A stretch of 64,000 nt of DNA, taken from NCBI GenBank assembly GCA_963719485.1, contig OY970387.1:1-64000 (forward strand). Reading direction: 5' to 3'. This document shows positions 29,836-38,750 of this stretch, piece after piece. How positions within the stretch are numbered: position 1 is the stretch's first letter; the number at the start of each line of letters is the position of its first letter. The stretch comes from Bog-473 sp963719485. GTDB taxonomy: Bacteria > Actinomycetota > Acidimicrobiia > Acidimicrobiales > RAAP-2. A model generated the notes under the pieces. It did not search any database. It was not told the DNA's origin and was given only the letters and a program-made list of their open reading frames with translations. Position numbers and translations under genes: made by a program.

Positions 29836-30750
29836 ATGCCTGGAAGGGGACGCGGTCGGGGCGGTGGACCTCGATGCATGCGGGTGGTCGCGGTTCTTGC
29901 TGTCGTCGCGTTTCTTGTTTCTGCGAGCTCTGCTTTGGCGGCCGCAGCAGCAACGACGACGGGTCAAACGGTACGCGCGCGGCTCGATCGCGCCCTCCAC
30001 GCCTGGGCGGGCTTTCCGGCGCGATCGTCCCCTCGCCCCCTCATCCTGCTCGAAGGAGAGGTGCTGAACCCCGGGAACGGATTTCCGGACGAAACCAGCA
30101 AGGAGGCGTTCGGCAACGGGCAGATCACGGTTCCCGCCGGAGGCTGGCCCGAATCGCCGAACCGATCGATGGGCTTCCCGATCATCGGGGCGGCGGCCGC
30201 GTTCAAGACGTTGACCACGCCCGGCTCCAACGCACTCGGCTCTCCGCCGCCGCTCGGGACCACGGCGGTCCAGCTGGGCTCCGGGCTGTTCCTCACCGAC
30301 CGAGGTTGGAGAACCCTGCCGGCATGGCTGTTCTCGCTCACCGGCGTCCAGAATCCCGCCGAGGTCCTCGCGGTCGCGCCGTCGGCCATCTACCCCGGGC
30401 CGGCCACCGGAGCCGGTCTCCCCCCGGCGCAGCTGTCCGTGACCGCCTCACGAGGTGGTCGGCACATCGTGGCGAGTTTTGGCGGTGCTCCGGCGGGCGC
30501 CGGAGCGTGCACGGCGAGCTACAGCCTCTCGATCAAAGAGTCCAAGCAGGCTGTCGCGGTTGCGGTGAATGCCCACCCGCACCGAGCACCGCCGGGAGTG
30601 GGTGACGTGGCCTGCGCGTTGGAAGCGGTCCTGCGGCGTGCGTCAGGAGAGCTGAAGGCTCCGATCGGGTCACGGGTCGTCGTCGATGCCGCCTCCGAGG
30701 CAGCGGTCGCGTTGACCGCTCCACACTCCGGCGGGACTGAGGGGGGCTGA
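29836..30750 (+). CDS. Secreted protein of unknown function
   Basis: A 304-residue exported protein with a Sec-type signal: basic GRGRGGGPRC, hydrophobic VVAVLAVVAFLVSASSALA, cleavage expected near ALAAAAA. The mature part has no recognised domain, one Cys pair candidate (AGACTAS and GDVACAL) and no C-terminal anchor, so it is probably extracellular. Start at 29836 has GGAAGG about ten bases upstream; ATG 29878 (MRVVAVL) is an alternative that gives a cleaner signal peptide. Third-position GC is lower than in the housekeeping genes around it. Confidence 0.65.
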   Translation: MPGRGRGRGGGPRCMRVVAVLAVVAFLVSASSALAAAAATTTGQTVRARLDRALHAWAGFPARSSPRPLILLEGEVLNPGNGFPDETSKEAFGNGQITVPAGGWPESPNRSMGFPIIGAAAAFKTLTTPGSNALGSPPPLGTTAVQLGSGLFLTDRGWRTLPAWLFSLTGVQNPAEVLAVAPSAIYPGPATGAGLPPAQLSVTASRGGRHIVASFGGAPAGAGACTASYSLSIKESKQAVAVAVNAHPHRAPPGVGDVACALEAVLRRASGELKAPIGSRVVVDAASEAAVALTAPHSGGTEGG

Positions 30751-30793
30751 GACTCTCAGCAGAGCACCCCTGCCGACGACTGGCGCGGCGAGC

Positions 30794-32245
30794 TCATTCG
30801 ATGCTGCCGCTGGTCCCCGGCACGACCGGATGGACTTCGATCGGGCTGCACCCGGGAAATCCCGGGGGGTTGGCGCCCAGGTCTGAAACGGTCCCGCGCA
30901 CCGAATCCGACAGGCCGGGCGGTGTGACCAGCAGGGCCGGGTAGTGGGGGCACGACGTGGCCGATCCGACCGGCATGTCGGTTCCTTCGACCACCGCTGA
31001 CGCCGTCTGCCCGGGCATCAGCGGCACGGTCGGCGGAGCCGTGACGCCCGGCGGGAGGCCGCCCATGTAACCGCCCGGTGTTCTCTGGGCCTGGACGGCT
31101 TGATTTCCCTCCACATCGAGTCCGGCGACCGCGGGAAAGCCCGCCAGACTGCAGGTCGACCGACTCTGGTTGGTGAACACGATCACCTGGTCCTGGTGCC
31201 CGAGACCGGAACCACCGCCCGCGTTCGTGACCGAGATCTGACCGTCCTGACAGCCTGCGACCGCAGGTGCCTCCGTCGTCGGCGTCGCGAACGTTGTTGC
31301 GGCCGAAGTCGATGTTGTCGTCGTTGTCGTCGTTGTCGTCGTCGCGGGCCCCGCCGGTTCCACGCCGGGCTGGTCGGGAGAGACACACCCTGGCGGTGCG
31401 GGCGTCGGGACGGGGTCTCCCGGAGTCAGCGTCCCGGCACAGCCGATCTCGGAGATCATGTTGTCGCTCGACACCGAACCCCCGTCCGTGAACGTGGCCA
31501 CGGTTTTGGTCTCTCGGATGAACCCGAGGGCATCGATCGAGACGATCTCCGTCGTCCCCGAATACCCCTGGCGGCCCAGAATGGCGAGGGCCTGGCTGAT
31601 CGTGGTTCGCTGCTCCGTGCTCAGGTTCGGCTGATTCAGCTCGCTCGAAAGGTCGATGGCCACCCGGTAGCTGGTGACCGGCACTCCATCCGCCGAACCC
31701 GTTCCGACGGGCTGCGCGTTCGTCATCATGGTGGGATCAAGGTTCAAGCGACCAGTCGGACTGGCCAGGGACACCATCGCGAGCGCCCCCTGGCCCTGGC
31801 CGAGGCTCCCCTCCACACTCCCGCCGAATCCCGAAAGTGAGTTGCCGGGCGTCGTGGCCGGATTCCGCGTTCCATAGTCGCCCGCGCCGAACTCCCACAC
31901 GCTGGTGCTGTCGAACTCCGCCGTCACGTTAGGGAAGCTGCTCTCGGCGGAGTTCGTAGTCACCATCACGAAGGGGTTCAGATTCACCACCCCGTGACCG
32001 CTGGTGATGGAGGTCGTCGCACCTGGCGCCGATCCCGGTTGAAACGTCGTGGTGTAGCTGAAGGCGTAGCTGTCGGCACCAGTGGTGACCCGCAGCGCGG
32101 TCAGGACGGGATGCAGCCAGTTTCCGGAGGTGGACTTCGTGCTGGCATGGGGACCGCCTGGCGTGCTGGTGGATACCACGACACCCAAGACCAAACCGGC
32201 GACGGCCAGGATTGCGACCAGGACAATAAGTCGGGTTCTCGTCAT
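30794..32245 (-). CDS. Membrane-anchored secreted protein with C-terminal DUF4232-like domain
   Basis: A 483-residue surface protein. The N-terminal LIVLVAILAVAGLVLGVVV helix lacks a lipobox Cys, so it is an uncleaved anchor or ordinary signal. Residues ~40-270 form an extracytoplasmic domain with features reminiscent of mycobacterial LppX/LprG-like lipid-binding proteins (VTSYRVAIDLSSEL). A threonine-rich linker encoded by a 9-base repeat joins it to a C-terminal DUF4232-type domain with LGHQDQVIVFTNQSRSTC and LAGFPAV. Function of DUF4232 is unknown; the lipid-binding resemblance is weak inference. Its TAG/TGA end converges on the secreted protein at 29836. Confidence 0.72.
   Translation of the reverse strand: MTRTRLIVLVAILAVAGLVLGVVVSTSTPGGPHASTKSTSGNWLHPVLTALRVTTGADSYAFSYTTTFQPGSAPGATTSITSGHGVVNLNPFVMVTTNSAESSFPNVTAEFDSTSVWEFGAGDYGTRNPATTPGNSLSGFGGSVEGSLGQGQGALAMVSLASPTGRLNLDPTMMTNAQPVGTGSADGVPVTSYRVAIDLSSELNQPNLSTEQRTTISQALAILGRQGYSGTTEIVSIDALGFIRETKTVATFTDGGSVSSDNMISEIGCAGTLTPGDPVPTPAPPGCVSPDQPGVEPAGPATTTTTTTTTTSTSAATTFATPTTEAPAVAGCQDGQISVTNAGGGSGLGHQDQVIVFTNQSRSTCSLAGFPAVAGLDVEGNQAVQAQRTPGGYMGGLPPGVTAPPTVPLMPGQTASAVVEGTDMPVGSATSCPHYPALLVTPPGLSDSVRGTVSDLGANPPGFPGCSPIEVHPVVPGTSGSIE
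31314..31340 (-). repeat. Three tandem 9-base units encoding the Thr linker
   Basis: GTTGTCGTC (plus strand) occurs three times in perfect tandem, followed by a partial unit. On the coding strand it adds Thr triplets to the linker of the DUF4232 protein. Units are multiples of three, so slippage would change linker length without breaking the frame. Confidence 0.8.
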
Positions 32246-32342
32246 CGATCACTCCCCTGCTGGCAACCGGCTTCAGGCTCTGAAGACCAGTGGGTGGGAT
32301 CAGAGGCGAGCGTAACCCGGAAATGATCGATCTCCGGTGTCT

Positions 32343-32693
32343 CTACCCGTTCGACGCGACGCCGACCTTGTGGCCCTGGGAGTCGGCGAGGACGCCGAAG
32401 CTTGTCCCTGGCACCTGCTGCGCAGGTTGCACGATGGTTCCGCCCAGCTCCTCGGCCTTGGCCAGTGTGGCTGCCACGTCTTCAACGGCGACGAAGAACA
32501 GCACCTCGTCCTCGGGACCCTGTCGTGGGCTGATGGCCACGTAGGGGCCGCCCTCGGAGCCCGTGTCGATGAAGGTGTAGCCGGGGAAGGCGCCCTCGGC
32601 GGCCACTTTCCAACCGAAGAGGTCGGCGAAGAACGCACGGGTGGCGTCAGGGTCCTCCGAGCGGATCTCTGCGTGAACGACTGGGTGCGGCAT
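32343..32693 (-). CDS. VOC/glyoxalase family protein (enzyme-related type)
   Basis: A 116-residue single VOC domain of the type often called glyoxalase/bleomycin-resistance-like. It starts VVHAEIRSEDPDATRAFFAD with FGWKV, then YVAISPRQG, VEDVAATLAKAEELGGT and ends FGVLADSQGHKVGVAS. The ATG has a strong AAAGGAGAT ribosome site, which fixes the start. It is divergent from the metallo-hydrolase at 32823. No metal-ligand set is complete enough to infer catalysis. Confidence 0.8.
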   Translation of the reverse strand: MPHPVVHAEIRSEDPDATRAFFADLFGWKVAAEGAFPGYTFIDTGSEGGPYVAISPRQGPEDEVLFFVAVEDVAATLAKAEELGGTIVQPAQQVPGTSFGVLADSQGHKVGVASNG

Positions 32694-32822
32694 GTGAATC
32701 TCCTTTGAACGAAGTGCGGCTTGATTGTCATTGGCACGACGAACGGCCGATGGCGAAATCGACACATCACGCGAAATCTTCCGAGCGGATGCCGGCGCAC
32801 GCTCAGCACTAGGGTCGGTCAC

Positions 32823-33638
32823 GTGCAGATAGGAGCAGTCACGATCGAGGGTGTCTCGGACGGGAGTCTCTCGGCGCCACCGACACTCTTGTTCAACAAG
32901 ACTGACCAAGATTGGTTCCAGCACTCCCAGTTCCTGGACGGCGACGGGATGCTGCCCATCGACTTCGGTGGGTTCCTCGTGCGCACCGGCGAACGGCTCG
33001 CCCTCGTCGACACCGGGATAGGCCCACACGCCGCTCCAGGGCGGACCGGGTTGTTCATGAAGCACCTGACCGCCCTTGGAGTGAAACCGTCGGACATCAC
33101 CGACGTCGTGCTGACGCATCTCCATTTCGACCATCTCGGTTGGGCCACCGACGGAGAACGCCGGCTCTTCAGCGAGGCTACCTACCGGTGCCACGAGGCG
33201 GACTGGGAGTTCTTCACGGGCACGGTCCCTTTCGACGACAGCCAGGCTGTCTCGTTGATGGGTGGCCGTACATCGGCAGAATTGCTGCCCCCGATGCTGG
33301 ACCGGCTCGAGACGTGGAGCGGCGACGGCACGATTCTGCCCGGCATGGACGTCCGCAGCGCCCCCGGCCACACGCCCGGCAGCACCGTCATCGTGATCTC
33401 GTCCGGGACGGAGCGAGCGATGCTCCTCGGTGACGTCGTCCACTGTCCCGCCGAACTCCTCAGCGACGATTGGGAGATGATCGGCGACGTCGACAAGCAG
33501 CTCGCGCAACGGTCGCGCGAGGCCCTCGCCAGAGAGCTCGAAGGCGCGGACATCCCTGCGGCGGCGGCGCACTTCCCGGGCCTGCAATTCGGTCGTCTCC
33601 TGGCCGCCGACGGCAAGCGACGGTGGACGTTCGGTTGA
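32823..33638 (+). CDS. Metallo-beta-lactamase fold hydrolase
   Basis: A 271-residue MBL-fold protein. The first metal motif is LTHLHFDHLGW (HxHxDH), followed by His in APGHTPGSTVIVISSG, Asp in LLGDVVHCP and a late His in AAHFPGLQFG. This order and length resemble AHL-lactonase/quorum-quenching-like and other actinobacterial MBL hydrolases. The GTG start agrees with the first strand (VQIGAVTIEGVSDG). Substrate cannot be named from sequence. Confidence 0.82.
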   Translation: MQIGAVTIEGVSDGSLSAPPTLLFNKTDQDWFQHSQFLDGDGMLPIDFGGFLVRTGERLALVDTGIGPHAAPGRTGLFMKHLTALGVKPSDITDVVLTHLHFDHLGWATDGERRLFSEATYRCHEADWEFFTGTVPFDDSQAVSLMGGRTSAELLPPMLDRLETWSGDGTILPGMDVRSAPGHTPGSTVIVISSGTERAMLLGDVVHCPAELLSDDWEMIGDVDKQLAQRSREALARELEGADIPAAAAHFPGLQFGRLLAADGKRRWTFG

Positions 33639-33710
33639 ACCGCTCGTTCGAAGCGGCTGGCCCTTCTCGCCTTTACGGACGACTTACCGCGGCTCTTTAC
33701 CATCCGTCGC

Positions 33711-34052
33711 GTGAGAACGCTGGATGGTCACAGACGGCAGGCTGAGCGGACGTGGGCCAGCTACGAAGCCCACGCCAGTCGGAGCACGATCCGCGCGGAC
33801 GTCGAGCAGGCGCCTGCTTCAGCTTTCAGGCGAATCGGCACGAAGATCGCCGCGCTTGGCATCGTTCTGGGAATCAATGCCCTCATCATGGGGGGTGGCG
33901 GCATGATCGAGGCCGGGGCCGACGGCCTCGGCAGTCCTGGCTACAGCCAGTCGCGATCCTGGTTCGTCCTCGTCCTCGGACTCGCGGCGTGGTTGGCCCT
34001 TGCGTTGATCGTGCTCGGGGTGGTCCGAAGGTCGAAGAGACGGCAACCGTGA
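33711..34052 (+). CDS. Small membrane protein of unknown function
   Basis: A 113-residue protein with two predicted membrane helices (IAALGIVLGINALIMGG and WFVLVLGLAAWLALALIVLG) and a basic C-terminus RRSKRRQP, giving an N-in/C-in hairpin topology. The N-terminal 40 residues are polar. GTG start without a clear ribosome site. It stands alone between the metallo-hydrolase and the convergent lipoylation locus. Confidence 0.55.
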   Translation: MRTLDGHRRQAERTWASYEAHASRSTIRADVEQAPASAFRRIGTKIAALGIVLGINALIMGGGGMIEAGADGLGSPGYSQSRSWFVLVLGLAAWLALALIVLGVVRRSKRRQP

Positions 34053-34125
34053 TGCGAACGCCCGCTGTCAGCCGCGTTTCACCTAGCGCCGGACTGCGCC
34101 GTGCCGGCCAAGCTCCAGGCGCGGT

Positions 34126-35748
34126 TCAACCGCCCCGACCCGCAGCCACCACCGCCTCGCGGGCGTGATAGCTCGATCGGGTGAGCGGTGACGCCTCCAC
34201 GTGGGCCACGCCGAGCGCCGACCCCGCAGCGCGCAGACGGTCGAACTCCTCCGGGTCCCAGTAGCGGTACACCGGGAGATGGTCCCGGCTCGGCCGCAGG
34301 TACTGCCCGATCGTGACAATGGAGATGCCCACGTTGCGCAGGTCGGCCATGGTGGCGACCACCTCGTCCTCGTGCTCGCCCAGTCCCACCATCAGTCCCG
34401 ACTTGGTCACGAGGCCGGCCTGCCCCGCCCGGGCCAGCACGGCCAGGCTGCGCGCGTAGCCCGCCGAGGGGCGCACGGCGCGTTGGAGGCGGGCCACCGT
34501 CTCGATGTTGTGGTTCAGGACGTCGGGCCGGGCCTCGAAGATAAGGTCGAGCGAGGCCGCGTCGCCGCGGCAGTCCGAGATCAGCACCTCGACGGTCGTC
34601 TCCGGGGTGCGGGAGCGGATCGCCCTGATCGTCTCCGCCATGGCGCCGGCGCCGCCGTCGGGCAGGTCGTCGCGGGCCACGCAAGTGATGACAGCGTGGC
34701 CGAGGCCCATCCGCTCCACCGCCTCCGCCACCCGTTCGGGTTCGTCGGGCGAGAGCGGGAGGGGATGGCGCGTGTCAACCTGGCAGAAGCCGCACGCCCG
34801 CGTGCACCGTTCGCCGTTGATCATGAAGGTCGCCGTGCCGTCGGCCCAGCACTCGTAGATGTTCGGGCACCCCGCCTCCTCGCACACGGTGACGAGCCCG
34901 AGGTCGTGCACCGTGGTCCCGAGCCGGCGGTAGCCCTTACCGATGCGCACTGGCACCCGAACCCAGGGCGGCTTGCGTTGCGAGATGTCGAGGCCGTCCT
35001 CGGGGGCCACCCCGGCCTGGCGCAGGCGGCGTAGGAGCGGGCGCTCCGCCGTCGCTGACGCGCCGCTCACGAGGGCACGGCCGCGCACCACGTCGTGGCG
35101 CTCCACGCTCCCCTCGCCGAAGACGGCGGCGGCCCGCGCCACGAACGTGTCGACGACCGATTCCATCGGGACGTCGATCCCCTCGGCCGCCAGCGACGTC
35201 ACCCCGCGGTCGGCGATCCCGCACGGCACGATGTGGTCGAACATGGCCAGGTCGGTGGTGACGTTGAGCGCCACACCGTGGAGCGTGCGGCGGCGTCCCG
35301 GCCCGGCCCGAAGGGTCCGCACCCCTATGGCTGCGACTTTGCGTGCGTTCGGACCGCCGGCGTCCAGCCAGACCCCCGGGTACGCGTCGTCGCTCGTCGC
35401 TCCGGCGAGGCCGAGGTCGGCCAGCGTCTCCAGCACGACCTGCTCCAGGCGGTGCACGTGCGCCGGGCCGGACGCGGGGTCGTCGGGCACGGTGACGATC
35501 GGGTAGGCGACGAGCTGGCCCGGGCCGTGGTACGTGACGTCGCCACCGCGGTCGGTGCGCTCGAGCGCCGCCCCGACGGCGGCGGGGTCGACGAGCACGT
35601 GGCGCTCGTCGGCGTGCGCCCCCAGCGTGTAGGTGTGGGGGTGCTGCAGGACGAGCAGGTAGTCGTCGGTCGCCTCGGCGGCCAGGGCGTGCTGCAGCGC
35701 GTACGCCTCGTGGTAGGGAACCGTCCCGAGCGAGCGGACGCGCAGCAC
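34126..35748 (-). CDS. LipB-LipA fusion: octanoyltransferase + lipoyl synthase
   Basis: Single uninterrupted 540-residue chain combining both steps of de novo lipoylation. Residues 1-~215 are LipB, which moves octanoyl from acyl carrier protein to a lipoyl domain: DVTYHGPGQLVAYPI, catalytic Lys137 in ARKVAAIG and Cys176 in VPCGIADRG. Residues ~250-540 are LipA, a radical-SAM enzyme inserting two sulfurs: auxiliary-cluster Cys289, Cys294, Cys300 (CX4CX5C), radical-SAM Cys315, Cys319, Cys322 (CTRACGFC) and the terminal RSSYHA with the serine cluster ligand. All key residues of both enzymes remain. GTG start ten bases after the E2 stop places it last in an lpd-E2 operon, next to its substrate. 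Confidence 0.93.
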   Translation of the reverse strand: MLRVRSLGTVPYHEAYALQHALAAEATDDYLLVLQHPHTYTLGAHADERHVLVDPAAVGAALERTDRGGDVTYHGPGQLVAYPIVTVPDDPASGPAHVHRLEQVVLETLADLGLAGATSDDAYPGVWLDAGGPNARKVAAIGVRTLRAGPGRRRTLHGVALNVTTDLAMFDHIVPCGIADRGVTSLAAEGIDVPMESVVDTFVARAAAVFGEGSVERHDVVRGRALVSGASATAERPLLRRLRQAGVAPEDGLDISQRKPPWVRVPVRIGKGYRRLGTTVHDLGLVTVCEEAGCPNIYECWADGTATFMINGERCTRACGFCQVDTRHPLPLSPDEPERVAEAVERMGLGHAVITCVARDDLPDGGAGAMAETIRAIRSRTPETTVEVLISDCRGDAASLDLIFEARPDVLNHNIETVARLQRAVRPSAGYARSLAVLARAGQAGLVTKSGLMVGLGEHEDEVVATMADLRNVGISIVTIGQYLRPSRDHLPVYRYWDPEEFDRLRAAGSALGVAHVEASPLTRSSYHAREAVVAAGRGG

Positions 35749-35758
35749 CGACGCGGCC

Positions 35759-37183
35759 CTAGAGCTCCGCGGCCCAGTCCCGGGTACCCAGCAGGTCCGA
35801 GACCTTGGCCAGGAACAGCGAGACGTAGGCGCCGTCGACCGCCCGGTGGTCCCAGCTGACGCCGAGGATGCCGGTCGAGTGGATGGCGATGGACTCGGAC
35901 CCGTCGGGCTGGGTCACGACCACGGGCCGGCGGGCGATGCCGTCGGTGGCCAGGATCGCCACCTGCGGCTGGTTGATGATCGGGACCGTGAAGTAGGTGC
36001 CGAATGGGCCGTCGTTCGTGATGGAGAAGGTCCCGCCCGCGATGTCGTCGGCGTTGAGCTGACGGCCCCGCGCCCGCTCGGCCAGATCGCGGATGCGACG
36101 GGCCACGCCGCGCAGCGTGACTTCCTCGGCCCGGTGGATGACCGGCACGATCAACCCCTCGTGGGAGAGGTCGACCGCGATCCCGAGGTTCACCTCGGCG
36201 TGGACGAGCAGCGACTCGTCGACGACGGACGAGTTGAGCAGAGGGAAGTCGCGCAGCGCCTCGACCGTGGCGCGGGCGATGAAGGGGAGGTACGTCAGCG
36301 CGAACCCCTCCTCGGCCTTGAAGCGGTCGCCCCAAGCCTTGCGCACGCGCTCGACGCTCTCGAAGTCGACTTCGTTGGCGATGAACGCGTGGGGCGAGGT
36401 CGCCTTCGACCGCACCATGTGCTCGGCCGTGCGGCGCCGCATGTTGGAGAAGGGCACGATCTGGTCGCCGGCGGCCCGGAACGAGGCCATGGAGACGGGC
36501 GCCGCAGGCGCCGCCCGCGCCACGGGCGGGGCCGGCGCGGCCTGGACGACCCGTGCGGCGGGCGGGGCCGTGGGGGCGGAGGCCGGAGCCGGAGACGGGC
36601 CCGCGGCGCGGCGCGCGTCGACCACCCGCAGCGCGTCGTCCCGGGTGATGCGCCCGCCCGAGCCGGTGCCCGTCACCTCGGATTCGCTGATGCCGTTCTC
36701 GGCCAGGAGCTTGCGCACCATCGGCGAGAGCACGTGCGGCCCGACGCCGTCGCCGTTGCTCCCCGCCCCGGGTGCGGCGGGTGCCGGGGCCGGTTGTGCG
36801 GGGGCCGGAGCTGGAGCCGCGGCCGGAGCCGGTGGTGGAGGGGGCGGAGGTGGCGGTGGTGGTGCGGCTGCCGGTGCCGGCGGGGGTGCGGGTGGCGCGG
36901 GCTCGGCCGTTGCCGTGGCGGGTGCGCCGTCGGAGGCGGCGGATCCGGCGCCGTCGCCGATCACCGCCAGCTTCACGCCGACCTCGACCGTCTCGCCCTC
37001 GGGGACGAGGATCTCGCTGAGGACGCCGGCGGCCGGCGAGGGGACCTCGGAGTCGACCTTGTCCGTCGAGACCTCGAAGAGCGGCTCGTCCCGCTCGACC
37101 GCGTCGCCGACCGCTTTCATCCAGCGGGTGATGGTCCCTTCGGTCACCGTCTCGCCGAGTTGCGGCATCATCACGTCAGCCAA
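35759..37183 (-). CDS. Dihydrolipoamide acyltransferase (E2) of a 2-oxoacid dehydrogenase complex
   Basis: Core subunit of the pyruvate (or 2-oxoglutarate) dehydrogenase complex, 474 residues. One N-terminal lipoyl domain has the acceptor Lys in STDKVDSEVPSP; a long Ala/Pro-rich linker follows; the peripheral-subunit-binding domain is LSPMVRKLLAENGISESEV with GGRITRDDAL; the C-terminal transacylase has the catalytic HRAVDG (His with downstream Asp). The start overlaps the lpd stop by eight bases. Only one lipoyl domain is present. The company of Lpd, LipB-LipA and AceE favours pyruvate dehydrogenase. Confidence 0.95.
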   Translation of the reverse strand: MADVMMPQLGETVTEGTITRWMKAVGDAVERDEPLFEVSTDKVDSEVPSPAAGVLSEILVPEGETVEVGVKLAVIGDGAGSAASDGAPATATAEPAPPAPPPAPAAAPPPPPPPPPPPAPAAAPAPAPAQPAPAPAAPGAGSNGDGVGPHVLSPMVRKLLAENGISESEVTGTGSGGRITRDDALRVVDARRAAGPSPAPASAPTAPPAARVVQAAPAPPVARAAPAAPVSMASFRAAGDQIVPFSNMRRRTAEHMVRSKATSPHAFIANEVDFESVERVRKAWGDRFKAEEGFALTYLPFIARATVEALRDFPLLNSSVVDESLLVHAEVNLGIAVDLSHEGLIVPVIHRAEEVTLRGVARRIRDLAERARGRQLNADDIAGGTFSITNDGPFGTYFTVPIINQPQVAILATDGIARRPVVVTQPDGSESIAIHSTGILGVSWDHRAVDGAYVSLFLAKVSDLLGTRDWAAEL

Positions 37184-38591
37184 GGTGCATTCCCCTTCCG
37201 GTCAACGCGAGCATGGTCTCACCGAATGTCTCGGACAGGGAGGGGTGCGGCTGAATGAACTGCGCCACCTCCTCCGGGAAGGCGTCCCAGTTGACCGCGA
37301 GGTAGCCGGCTCCGAGCTGCTCGGTGACCCAGGGGCCGCAGAGGTGCACGCCGAGGATCCGGCCGGCGGAGCCGTCGGGACGCTGCTCCGCGATGATCTT
37401 CACCACGCCCTCGGTGTCGCCGATGATCTGGGCCCGGCTGTTGCCGCCGAAGGGGTCCTTCTTGGTCACCACCGGGATCCCCGCCGCCTTGGCCTGTGTC
37501 TCGGTCATGCCGCAGAAGGCGACCTCGGGGTGGCAGTAGATGGCCCATGGCACCTTGCCGTTGTCGACGGGCACCACGGGCTCGCCCAGCATTCCCTTCA
37601 CCGCCACGATGGCTTCGGCGTACCCGACGTGGGCCAGCTGCGGCGTGTCGGCCACGATGTCACCCACCGCCCACACGCCGTCGACGCCCGTGCGCTGATA
37701 CTCGTCGGTGACGACGAAACCACGCCCGTCGATCTCGACACCCACACCGTCGGCCACCAGTCCCTCGGTGCGGGGACGCCGGCCCACCGACACCACGACG
37801 GCCTCGACGTCGTACGTCTGCCCCCCCGCCTTGACCGTCGTGGTCTTCCTGTCCTGGGACGGCGCGTGACCCTCCACCTTGACACCCGTGACGATGTCGA
37901 TGCCCCGCTTCTTGAAGGAGCGGACGAGCAGGCGGACGATGTCGTCGTCGCAGCCGGGGAGGATGGTGTCGAGCGCCTCGAGGATCGTCACCTTGGAGCC
38001 CAGGTCGGCCAGGAGCGAGGCGAACTCGCACCCGACGACGCCGCCGCCGATGACGACGACCGAGGCAGGGAGCTCCTCGAGGTCGAGGAACTCGTCGGAG
38101 GTCATGATCAGGCGGCCGTCCAATTCGAAGCCCGGCAACGCGTGTGGCACCGAGCCGGCCGCGAGCACGACGTTGCGGCCCACGACGACCCGTCCGGCGT
38201 CCTCCCCGTCGACCACCTCGACCCGGTGGTCGGCCTTCAGCGTGCCGGTGCCCGACAAGGTCGTGACCTTGCGTCCCTTGAGCAGGCCGGCCAGTCCCTT
38301 GTAGAGCTTGCCCACCACGGCGTTCTTGCGGTCCTGGCTCACGGCGAAGTCCACCGACACCCCGGAGACGCCGATCCCGAACTCCTTGGACCCCTCGATC
38401 GTCCGGTACACGGCGGCCGTCTCGAGGAATTCCTTGGCGGGGATGCAGCCACGGTGCAGGCACGTGCCTCCCACCTTGTCCCTCTCGACGATGGCGACCG
38501 ACAGGCCCGCTGCGGCGCCGTAGAGGGCAGTGGCGTAGCCGCCGGGACCACCGCCGATCACGACGATGTCGAACTCGTCCTCGCCTGCCAT
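37176..38591 (-). CDS. lpdA: Dihydrolipoyl dehydrogenase (E3)
   Basis: FAD-dependent disulfide oxidoreductase that reoxidises dihydrolipoyl groups with NAD+. The 471-residue chain has FAD-binding IGGGPGGYATALYGAAAG, the redox disulfide GGTCLHRGCIPAK (Cys-x4-Cys), the second dinucleotide motif VIGGGVVGCEFASLLADLG, VWAVGDIV, and the interface His-Glu pair in HPHPSLSETFGE. It is the first gene of the lpd-E2-lipBA operon and lies 159 bases from the rnhA end. No unusual features. Confidence 0.96.
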   Translation of the reverse strand: MAGEDEFDIVVIGGGPGGYATALYGAAAGLSVAIVERDKVGGTCLHRGCIPAKEFLETAAVYRTIEGSKEFGIGVSGVSVDFAVSQDRKNAVVGKLYKGLAGLLKGRKVTTLSGTGTLKADHRVEVVDGEDAGRVVVGRNVVLAAGSVPHALPGFELDGRLIMTSDEFLDLEELPASVVVIGGGVVGCEFASLLADLGSKVTILEALDTILPGCDDDIVRLLVRSFKKRGIDIVTGVKVEGHAPSQDRKTTTVKAGGQTYDVEAVVVSVGRRPRTEGLVADGVGVEIDGRGFVVTDEYQRTGVDGVWAVGDIVADTPQLAHVGYAEAIVAVKGMLGEPVVPVDNGKVPWAIYCHPEVAFCGMTETQAKAAGIPVVTKKDPFGGNSRAQIIGDTEGVVKIIAEQRPDGSAGRILGVHLCGPWVTEQLGAGYLAVNWDAFPEEVAQFIQPHPSLSETFGETMLALTGRGMHLG

Positions 38592-38750
38592 CGCCCGTCC
38601 TCTCCCTGTGTGCTCACGACGTCCGTCCGGCGCGCTCGGCCTCCCCGGAACGTCCCGATCGCACTGGCGAGAGTCCTCTCCATACCCTGCGCGTTACCCC
38701 GGGCAGCCTACCGGTCGGACCACGCGCCCTCGTCCGGCGACGGCGCTCGC

